This document shows positions 8,428-13,675 of a stretch of 15,739 bases of DNA, piece by piece. Positions within the stretch are counted from its first letter, which is position 1, and the number at the start of each line of letters is the position of its first letter. Source of the DNA: JBIKLM01 sp044375105 (GTDB lineage Bacteria > Planctomycetota > UBA1135 > GCA-002686595); the NCBI GenBank assembly GCA_044375105.1, contig JBILNK010000099.1:1-15739 (forward strand), in the 5' to 3' direction. The position numbers and the translations under genes are program-made. The notes beneath the pieces are model-generated. The model had not been told where the DNA came from. It worked only from the letters and a program-made list of their open reading frames with translations, and ran no database searches.

Positions 8428-8564
8428 GGGAGTGAAGTTCTTTCGCACCGCGCCCAGCGGGACCTGAGCGCGCCGGGGCGCCCCTGCCGGTGCGGTTTCG
8501 GCACCGGGAAGGCCCCAGGCATCCCAGCGCCCGTCGGGCCGGCGGTTCGGCCCTGCGGCGGCTC

Positions 8565-8599
8565 GACCACGGCCGCCGGAGCCGTGGAAGTTCCCGGAA
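8565..8599 (-). promoter_or_regulatory. Candidate ECF-type promoter with a 7-bp operator-like dyad, facing asnB
   Basis: On the minus strand GGAACTT (8594-8588) resembles the -35 element of ECF sigma promoters. It is followed after 16 bases by CGTGGTC (8571-8565), a looser match to a -10 element. A perfect inverted repeat, CCACGGC-N7-GCCGTGG (8567-8587), fills the spacer. The adjoining plus-strand bases 8586-8599 read GGAAGTTCCCGGAA, an alternating pattern. The site lies in the 283-bp gap between asnB and a divergently transcribed gene whose neighbour is an ECF sigma factor. Transcription starting near 8558 would give asnB a leader of about 130 bases. The elements are seen; their function is inferred. 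Confidence 0.3.
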
Positions 8600-8710
8600 A
8601 AAGCGCGCGTATCGCCCAATCCCCGCTGGCTCGGCCCACCGCCCCCCCCTGCTCGCCCGCCCGCGCTCCCAGCCGCTGTTGAGCCTCGGCGCTGCGTACT
8701 ATGGGGGCCT

Positions 8711-9460
8711 GTGAGCGCCCTCCGAAACCAGGCCGCACGTCCAGGTCCCCGCCCGAGCCCCCGCCCCGCGGGCCGCTCGAAGCGTGCGCTCGCAGCCCGC
8801 GCGCCCCGGCGCCTGGGCGCCCTGGCGTTGCTGCTGCTGTGGTTCCTGCCGAGCTGGCGCGCGGGCCTGCACCACAGCCTGGTCGAGCATGGCCACGGGG
8901 CCGACGGACGCTGCTGGCACTGGAACGAACGGCCCTCGTCCGACTGCGGCCATGGCGCGGCGGAGTCCAGGTCGATCCGGGCCCATGGCCACGCCCACGC
9001 GGTAGAGCACGACGCGCCCGGCCCAGACCGAGGCTCGGAGCGCTCCCAGGCCAGGGGTTCGTCCGTTGCGTGTGGGACCCCGTCCGGGTCGCTGGGCGAA
9101 CTCCGCGAGGCCGCCGACGCCCACGGGGGCTGCTCCGCCGAGCCGCGCGGCTCGCTGCCGCCGGTCGAGCGGTCCGCCCCGCCGCGGGATCCCCGCTGGA
9201 GCAGCGCCGAGGACGCGCTCTTGGCGGTCAGCTGCTCGATTCCCTGGTCGAGCCTGCCGGGCGGCGACCCGCTGCCCAAGGCGGCCCCCGCGGCCAGTGC
9301 CTTGCCCTCGCGGTCGGCCCCCACCGTCGCCGCCCCGCGTCCGCCCGAGCGCCGCGGCGAGCCGCTCTATCGGCTGGCGCCCAAGGGCTCGCCGCCCGCG
9401 TTGGTCAGCGCCGTGTCCCTCCGCTTCCAGTCCGACGGAACGCGCCCCGGGCGCGCCTGA
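8711..9460 (+). CDS. His/Cys-rich protein with one hydrophobic segment, encoded upstream of an ECF sigma factor
   Basis: I do not recognise this 249-residue protein. It starts at GTG 8711, with GGGGG just upstream. A strongly basic N-terminal stretch (about 35 residues) precedes one hydrophobic segment, ALALLLLWFLPSW (37-49), which could be a signal anchor or a long signal peptide. Next comes a His/Cys-rich region: H54, H55, H60, H62, C68, H70, C79, H81, H92, H94, H96 and H100, with the text HHSLVEHGHGADGRCWHW. Cysteines also occur at 121, 141 and 175. The remainder is Pro/Ser/Ala-rich with a slightly more ordered end, RGEPLYRLAPKGSPPALVS. GC-rich third positions along the whole frame support coding. 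The histidines and cysteines suggest metal or haem binding outside the membrane. They do not form the cytoplasmic Hx3Cx2C of a zinc anti-sigma factor. It is 45 bp from the sigma gene, so a sensor or partner role is possible but unproven. Confidence 0.75.
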   Translation: MSALRNQAARPGPRPSPRPAGRSKRALAARAPRRLGALALLLLWFLPSWRAGLHHSLVEHGHGADGRCWHWNERPSSDCGHGAAESRSIRAHGHAHAVEHDAPGPDRGSERSQARGSSVACGTPSGSLGELREAADAHGGCSAEPRGSLPPVERSAPPRDPRWSSAEDALLAVSCSIPWSSLPGGDPLPKAAPAASALPSRSAPTVAAPRPPERRGEPLYRLAPKGSPPALVSAVSLRFQSDGTRPGRA

Positions 9461-9473
9461 ACCAGGCGCCGCC

Positions 9474-9500
9474 GGCGGGGGCGTTCCACAACGCCCCGCC
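9474..9500 (+). promoter_or_regulatory. Strong hairpin just upstream of the ECF sigma gene
   Basis: GGGGCGTT (9478-9485) pairs perfectly with AACGCCCC (9490-9497) around the four-base loop CCAC. After one bulged G, GGC (9474-9476) pairs with GCC (9498-9500), giving 11 GC-rich pairs. The structure occupies most of the 45-bp gap and ends five bases before the sigma factor ATG, where a ribosome-binding site would sit. No T-run follows, so it is not a classical terminator. Attenuation, transcript-end protection or translational control of the sigma factor are possible roles. Confidence 0.5.
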
Positions 9501-9505
9501 GATCG

Positions 9506-10081
9506 ATGCCCGTGACCCTCCCCCTCGCGCCTACGGCCGAAACGCCGTCCGCGCTGCCTTTCGACCCCTCCCCGCACCTGCCGGCCATGCGCGCCGCCGC
9601 GGCGCGGGTGCTGCGTTCCTCCGACCTGGCCGAAGACGCGGTCCAGGACGCCCTCACGCGCCTCTGGCGCCAAGGCGCGCGCCCCCTGCCGGACGGGGCC
9701 GTCCTGTGCCGCCTGGCGACCCTCTCGGCGCTCTCGATCCTGCGCTCCCGGGCGCGCCGCGAGCGCCACGAGCACGCGGCCTGCGGCTCGCGCCACCACG
9801 AGCCGGCGATCCCGCCGGATGAAGAGGCCATGCGCAGCGAATGGGGGCAACAGCTCGAAGGCGCCCTGGCCAGCCTGCCGCGCTCGCTGCGCGAGCCGCT
9901 GGTGCTGTTCTGCTTCGAGGGCCACGACTACGCCTGTATCGCCGCGAGCCTCGGCTGGCCGATCGGCACGGTGCGTTCGCGCCTGTTCCGCGCCCGCTCG
10001 CGCCTCAAGCGCCTGCTCGGGCGCGAAACCGGGCTCGAAATCGAGGATCGCCCGGAACTCTGCGCGCACGAGCGGCATTGA
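9506..10081 (+). CDS. RNA polymerase sigma factor, ECF subfamily
   Basis: This 191-residue protein has the two-domain architecture of ECF (sigma-70 group 4) factors, which direct RNA polymerase to a small regulon. Region 2 lies at about 26-90, with SSDLAEDAVQDALTRLWRQ (38-56) carrying the core-binding and -10 recognition helices. Region 4 lies at about 113-171: LPRSLREPLVLFCFEGHDY (124-142), then the -35-reading helix-turn-helix CIAASLGWPIGTVRSRL (144-160) and FRARSRLKRLL. The linker is His-rich (HEHAACGSRHHE, 88-99). The ATG at 9506 has no Shine-Dalgarno; a hairpin sits there instead. A later ATG at 9587 would cut into region 2. No neighbour looks like a standard anti-sigma factor. The flanking genes encode a His/Cys-rich membrane or exported protein and a secreted protein, which may be partner and target. 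The ECF subgroup cannot be assigned by eye. Confidence 0.9.
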   Translation: MPVTLPLAPTAETPSALPFDPSPHLPAMRAAAARVLRSSDLAEDAVQDALTRLWRQGARPLPDGAVLCRLATLSALSILRSRARRERHEHAACGSRHHEPAIPPDEEAMRSEWGQQLEGALASLPRSLREPLVLFCFEGHDYACIAASLGWPIGTVRSRLFRARSRLKRLLGRETGLEIEDRPELCAHERH

Positions 10082-10094
10082 AGCCCCGACGGCG

Positions 10095-10125
10095 GAGCGC
10101 CGGTTCGGCATGCGCCGAAGCGCTC
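10095..10125 (+). promoter_or_regulatory. Two-part hairpin between the sigma factor gene and the secreted protein gene
   Basis: GAGCGC (10095-10100) pairs with GCGCTC (10120-10125). TTCGGC (10104-10109) pairs with GCCGAA (10114-10119) around the loop ATGC, with a three-base CGG bulge on the 5' side. This gives 12 perfect pairs within 31 bases of a 71-bp gap. There is no T-run after it. It begins 14 bases after the sigma stop and ends 27 bases before the next ATG, so it could act as a terminator, a processing site or a leader structure. Confidence 0.45.
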
Positions 10126-10152
10126 TCCCGCGTACCAAGCCCTCACGCTGCG

Positions 10153-11919
10153 ATGCGACTCCCCCTGTTTGTTTCGTTCCTGCTGTCCGCCAGCGCCTTC
10201 GCGGACGGCGAAGGCGAACTGCCCTTCACGTTCCGACCGAACACCCTGCTGGCCAGCGGCAACCTGATCCTGGATGTGGCTGCCGCCTCCGACTTCGAGC
10301 AGAGCTTCGTGGCTTTCGTCGAGAGCCCGGGCAATCTGCTGCAGGTCGTCTCCGCCGACGGCCGCGGCCTGGGCGTGCCCGAGAGCCAGGGCGGCTGGAG
10401 CGCCAATCCGATCCTGCTGGCCTCCGGCTCGCCGATCCACCTGGATCTGGAGGGCGCCCGGGCCGCCGGGAACCTCGGAGTGATCGCCTGGATCCAGGAC
10501 AGCGGCCCCGCTGGCACGGGCCAGGTGCGCTTTGCGCGCCGCAGCGCTCCTTCGGCCCCCTGGGTCAGCGGCCTCAGCATCCCGACCCTGCCCGCCGGCG
10601 ATGCGACCGCGCTGGAGGTGGCCCTCAGCCGCGATGCGGTCTCCAAGCTCTACGTCGGAGCCCTGATCGACGGCTCTCTGCGCCTGACGAGCTCACCGAA
10701 CGGCGGCCTGTCGTTCGGCCCGTCCCAGTCGGGTTCGGCCTCGAATGCGGCCGTGCAGGCCTTCGACCTCGAAGGTCAGTCCGGACGCGTGGCGCTGGTC
10801 TACATCGACCAGCGCGGTCCGGACGGCGCCAGCGCGGTCTGGTCGCGCACGGGCCTGTTCGACGGCCTGACCAACACCCTGGCCCTGGGCCCCGAGGTGC
10901 AGCTCTTCGCCAAGCCCGGCATCCAGGCCACCCGCCCGGAGATCGCCCTGGAGGGCGACCTGGTCAGCGTGGGCTTCCTGGCCGATGAGCAAAGCGGCGG
11001 CCAGCGCCTGTGGGTGGCCCACTCGGGCGACTTCGGCGCCAACTGGTTCCTGGCCTCCAAAGTGCCGAGCACCACGCAGCTGTTCGTCTCGATCGACGGC
11101 GTGCTGAGCTTCGACCTGGAGATCACCGACGACCGCACCCAGGTGGCCGTGGAAGAAACCCTGGGCGGGGTCTCGACGATCGGCCGCGGCATCACCTTCG
11201 GCCCGGCCAACGAGTTCGACTGGTCGGTCTTCAGCGTCGACCAGGGCACCGATCCCCTGTTCCCGCGCGTCGAGGGCAGCGAGCTGTCCGGCAACCCCCC
11301 GGGCTCGATCACGCTCTACTACAACCGCGCCACGGAAGTCCCCGGCGGCACCACCCTGGGCCTGATCTCCGCGGACCAGGAGGACGGCTGCGAGTACCAC
11401 GACGACATCTACCTGCTCGGCCCGGAGTCGGGCGTCGAGCCCAGCCAGCAGCTGGTGCGCTTCGCAGCGGCCTACAACGACCGCTACGACAACCACATCG
11501 CCCCGTTCGTGATGAACACGAATCCGCAGACCCTGCTGGTCAGCGGCTACCGGGCGCTCGCCATGGCCACCGAGGACCTGGTCCCGGGCCTTCCCGGCTG
11601 GAAGTTCCGCTTCGGCCACGTGCCTTTCACCGACAGCCTGCTGTTCGTGGCCCTGAGCCTGTCCGAAGGCGCGGGCTCCCTGCTGCTGCCCGATGCCCGC
11701 GAAAGCGGCATCCAGCTCGACGCCTTGACCCAGCTGGGCTTCAGCGAGCCGATCTTCTCGACCTTCCTGCTGGCGCCCAACGACCCGACCGCCGAAGGGG
11801 CCGAGCTGGCGCCGATCCCGATCGCCTACCCGATCGGTCTGCCGATCTACGCGGTCGGCGTCTCGATCGACCCGGTGATCGGCTTCAACAAGATCACCGA
11901 CGTGCTCGAGCTGCCCTGA
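10153..11919 (+). CDS. Secreted protein with Asp-box-like motifs, probable beta-propeller
   Basis: This 588-residue protein starts with a clear Sec signal peptide, MRLPLFVSFLLSASAFA, with likely cleavage after residue 17 before DGEGE. That fixes the ATG at 10153 although the frame is open upstream. The mature part is acidic and beta-rich in appearance. It carries two Asp-box-like motifs, SSPNGGLSF (180-188) and SGDFGANWF (291-299), resembling the S-x-D-x-G-x-x-W/F turns of sialidase-type propellers. No sialidase catalytic set (Arg triad, FRIP) is seen, so enzymatic activity should not be assumed. The C terminus contains LPIYAVGVSIDP and ends LEL, matching the end of the secreted protein at 13676-14761. 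It follows the ECF sigma gene by 71 bp and may be its target or partner. There is no Shine-Dalgarno. Ligand and role are unknown. Confidence 0.87.
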   Translation: MRLPLFVSFLLSASAFADGEGELPFTFRPNTLLASGNLILDVAAASDFEQSFVAFVESPGNLLQVVSADGRGLGVPESQGGWSANPILLASGSPIHLDLEGARAAGNLGVIAWIQDSGPAGTGQVRFARRSAPSAPWVSGLSIPTLPAGDATALEVALSRDAVSKLYVGALIDGSLRLTSSPNGGLSFGPSQSGSASNAAVQAFDLEGQSGRVALVYIDQRGPDGASAVWSRTGLFDGLTNTLALGPEVQLFAKPGIQATRPEIALEGDLVSVGFLADEQSGGQRLWVAHSGDFGANWFLASKVPSTTQLFVSIDGVLSFDLEITDDRTQVAVEETLGGVSTIGRGITFGPANEFDWSVFSVDQGTDPLFPRVEGSELSGNPPGSITLYYNRATEVPGGTTLGLISADQEDGCEYHDDIYLLGPESGVEPSQQLVRFAAAYNDRYDNHIAPFVMNTNPQTLLVSGYRALAMATEDLVPGLPGWKFRFGHVPFTDSLLFVALSLSEGAGSLLLPDARESGIQLDALTQLGFSEPIFSTFLLAPNDPTAEGAELAPIPIAYPIGLPIYAVGVSIDPVIGFNKITDVLELP

Positions 11920-11960
11920 TCGCTGGAGCGGGCCCGGACACGGTCGTCCGATGGCGCCCG

Positions 11961-11990
11961 CAGCCCCGGGCCGAGCCCCAGCCCCGGGCC
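11961..11990. repeat. Short direct repeat, two copies of a 12-mer
   Basis: CAGCCCCGGGCC occurs at 11961-11972 and again at 11979-11990, separated by six bases. It begins about 40 bp after the stop of the secreted-protein gene. The second copy overlaps the 5' arm of the hairpin at 11982-12002, so only one arm choice can form at a time. In such GC-rich DNA this may be chance or slippage. Confidence 0.5.
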
Positions 11991-12002
11991 CGGTGCCCGG
12001 GG
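11982..12002 (+). terminator. Hairpin downstream of the secreted-protein gene, possible terminator
   Basis: CCCCGGGC (11982-11989) pairs with GCCCGGGG (11995-12002) around the loop CCGGT, a perfect eight-pair GC stem 62 bases after the stop at 11919. No T-run follows, so termination is inferred only from position and stability. Confidence 0.35.
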
Positions 12003-12012
12003 GGCGCCGACC

Positions 12013-12047
12013 CGCGGCCCCCGCTCCCTCTGGAAGCGAGGGCCGCG
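12013..12047. terminator. Long near-symmetric hairpin between convergent genes, possible bidirectional terminator
   Basis: CGCGGCCC (12013-12020) pairs with GGGCCGCG (12040-12047). After a C/A mismatch, CGCT (12022-12025) pairs with AGCG (12035-12038). After another C/A mismatch, CC pairs with GG around the loop TCT. This gives 14 pairs in 35 bases, the most stable structure in this gap. It lies between the ends of a plus-strand and a minus-strand gene, as a shared terminator would, but there is no T-run on either side. Confidence 0.45.
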
Positions 12048-12131
12048 ATCATTCAGGCTCCAGCCGGCGTCGACGCACGCTCGCGGCCCCGGGTCGATCC
12101 GGCGCCGAGGAGAACCGCTGGGGAAGCCCGA

Positions 12132-12197
12132 TCCGACCCTCTGGGTCCGCCGCAGGGCGGCCCCGCGCCTTCCGGCAGGCTTTGACTGCGGGTCGGA
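12132..12197. other. Stem-closed structured element in the convergent gap
   Basis: TCCGACCC (12132-12139) and GGGTCGGA (12190-12197) are perfect eight-base complements enclosing 50 bases. Inside, CCGCC-GCAG-GGCGG (12147-12160) forms a second stem, and GCC-TTCC-GGC a third small one. It could be a branched 3' untranslated structure of the dehydrogenase transcript, whose stop is 32 bases away on the minus strand, or a small RNA from either strand. Only the complementarity is observed. Confidence 0.3.
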
Positions 12198-12228
12198 GGC
12201 AGACGGAGTCGATTCCCGGTCCAGGCCG

Positions 12229-13608
12229 TCAGGCGGGCCAGTAGCGCGGATCGCCGTGGTGCTCGCGCAGCACGCCGCGCGTGTCGACGATCAGGCGCGC
12301 CTCGCGCCAGATGCGACCCCAGGGGATGCCCGGGTGGTCGGTCACGATCACCACGGCCGCGTAGCGGGCGAGCGGCTCGAGGGCCACGCTCTGCCGCCCC
12401 TCGAAGCGGCCCCCATCGGGGCCCAAGACCGGCAGATAGGGATCGTGGTATTCCAACCGCGCGCCGGCCGCTTCAAGCTCTTGCAGGAGTTCGAGGCCGG
12501 GCGCTTCGCGCAGGTCCGCCACGCCGGGCTTGTAGGCCAGTCCAATCAGCAGCACCGAAGAGCCTGCCAGCGTCCGCCCCTCGCGGCGCAGGGCTTCGGC
12601 CAGGCGCGCGAGCACCCGGCCGGGCATGGCGCGGTTGATCTCGAGGGCCGCCGCGATCAGCAGGCTCTCCCCACCGGCGGCGCGCGCCGTGTGTTGCAGG
12701 TAATGGGGATCGACGGGGATGCAGTGGCCCCCGGCGCCCGGACCCGGAGAAAAGGGCAGGAAGCCGAAGGGCTTGGTGGCCGCCGCGGCGATCACCGCGT
12801 GGGGATCGAGGCCCAGGGGCAACACGATGCGCTTGAGCTCGTTGGCCAGGGCGATGTTGACGGCGCGGAAGGCGTTCTCGAACAGCTTGGCCGCCTCGGC
12901 CAATTCGGGGGAATCGACCTCGATCACCTCGTCGATGGCCTGGCGCAGGATCGCCGCGGCCTGCTCGCGCGCGCCCGGGTCGAGCCCAGCCACCAGGCGC
13001 GGCACCGAGCGGGCCGGCCGGCCGCTGCCGGGGTCCTCGCGCTCCGGGCTGTAGGCCAGGCGCGGGCGCTGGCCCCCGTGGGTCAGCCAGGCCGCCAGGT
13101 GGCTGCGCAGGGTGCCCGGGAACGAAGTCGAGGTCAGCACCACCAGCTGCTCGGGAGCGAGGCGCGGGGCCAGCTCGCGGGCGGCCGCTTCGAGGGCCGA
13201 AAGATCCGGTCGATCGCCGGGCCCGAGGGGCGTGGGCAGGCACAGGAACACCGCCTCGGCGCTGTGGAGCTCCGCCTGCGCTTCCGGGAGCCACAGGCGC
13301 GCGCGGCGGGGCCCTTCGTTCCAGGCGGCGGGATCGAGGTGCGGCAGCGGGCTCTGTCCGCGGCGCAGGCTTTCGAGGCGCTGGCGATCGCGGTCATAGC
13401 CCAGCACGGAGCGGCCGGCGGACACGAAGGCGCTGGCCAGGGGCAGCCCGGTGTAGCCCAGCCCCACGATGGCCAGCGGGCGCTCAAAGTCGGTGCCGTG
13501 AGGTCCCTGAGCGCCCGCGGCGCTGGCCGACTCCCCCGCGGCGCCCTCCCCCCCCGCGGCCTCCCGCGGGGCGGCTTCTCGAAGATCGCTGGGGAGGGGC
13601 TGGCTCAT
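12229..13608 (-). CDS. wbpA: UDP-N-acetyl-D-hexosamine 6-dehydrogenase, WbpA/WbpO type
   Basis: This 459-residue enzyme is predicted to oxidise C6 of a UDP-N-acetylhexosamine (GlcNAc or GalNAc) to the uronic acid with two NAD+, making a precursor for the glycan. The NAD-binding Rossmann domain carries IVGLGYTGLPLA (47-58) and FLCLPTPLG (121-129). YSPEREDPGSG (187-196) follows. The central helix has KLFENAFRAVNIALANELK (241-259), including the conserved Lys241. The active site is SPGPGAGGHCIPVDPHYL (287-304), with nucleophile Cys296. The C-terminal UDP-binding domain includes LIGLAYKPGVADLREAP (354-370). The RAVNIALANELK and GGHCIPVDPHYL texts fit the WbpA group better than UDP-glucose dehydrogenase, but the exact substrate is unproven. 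The first 42 residues are an Ala/Gly/Glu-rich extension not typical of the family. GGGAG lies three to four bases before the ATG and is buried in a hairpin. Confidence 0.92.
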   Translation of the reverse strand: MSQPLPSDLREAAPREAAGGEGAAGESASAAGAQGPHGTDFERPLAIVGLGYTGLPLASAFVSAGRSVLGYDRDRQRLESLRRGQSPLPHLDPAAWNEGPRRARLWLPEAQAELHSAEAVFLCLPTPLGPGDRPDLSALEAAARELAPRLAPEQLVVLTSTSFPGTLRSHLAAWLTHGGQRPRLAYSPEREDPGSGRPARSVPRLVAGLDPGAREQAAAILRQAIDEVIEVDSPELAEAAKLFENAFRAVNIALANELKRIVLPLGLDPHAVIAAAATKPFGFLPFSPGPGAGGHCIPVDPHYLQHTARAAGGESLLIAAALEINRAMPGRVLARLAEALRREGRTLAGSSVLLIGLAYKPGVADLREAPGLELLQELEAAGARLEYHDPYLPVLGPDGGRFEGRQSVALEPLARYAAVVIVTDHPGIPWGRIWREARLIVDTRGVLREHHGDPRYWPA

Positions 13609-13613
13609 CGTCT

Positions 13614-13640
13614 CCCGGCCGGACGACCGCCTCGGCCGGG
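13614..13640 (-). promoter_or_regulatory. Hairpin covering the ribosome-binding site of the dehydrogenase gene
   Basis: Read on the minus strand, CCCGGCCG (13640-13633) pairs with CGGCCGGG (13621-13614) around an 11-base loop. The last bases of the 3' arm form the GGGAG that precedes the ATG at 13608. The stem therefore overlaps the only Shine-Dalgarno-like sequence of this gene. It lies in the 67-bp gap after the DNRLRE gene, so it may act as a weak terminator of that gene, a translational gate for the dehydrogenase, or both. Confidence 0.45.
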
Positions 13641-13675
13641 ATCTTCCCAGACTACGGTTCCAGGGGGCCCAGCGC

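Larger units (their letters stand above)
11920..12228. other. 309-bp non-coding gap between convergent genes
   Basis: No reading frame here shows family sequence, and the open frames across it are shadows of the flanking genes. It holds a 12-bp direct repeat (11961-11990), two compact hairpins (11982-12002 and 12013-12047) and a longer stem-closed structure (12132-12197). Both flanking genes end into it, so transcription termination in both directions is the simplest explanation. I see no T-runs and no tRNA-like fold. Confidence 0.7.

Noticed and set aside
8679..8702. TTGAGC and TACTAT as a sigma-70 promoter for the gene at 8711
   Set aside because: The spacing is only 12 bp, no alternative -35 element fits, and the -10-like box would put the transcript start at the GTG itself.
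6574..9324. A 916-residue minus-strand frame extending asnB upstream
   Set aside because: The AsnB family starts at MCGI so that Cys2 becomes the N-terminal nucleophile. The upstream 299 codons read through the divergent gap and antisense to the 8711 gene with no family sequence.
10054..10078. GGAACTC near the end of the sigma gene as an ECF promoter for the secreted-protein gene
   Set aside because: No -10-like element is found at the required spacing, and the bases are explained by coding sequence.
10153..11919. Calling the secreted protein a sialidase
   Set aside because: Two Asp-box-like turns suggest a propeller fold, but no FRIP motif, Arg triad or nucleophilic Tyr context could be recognised.
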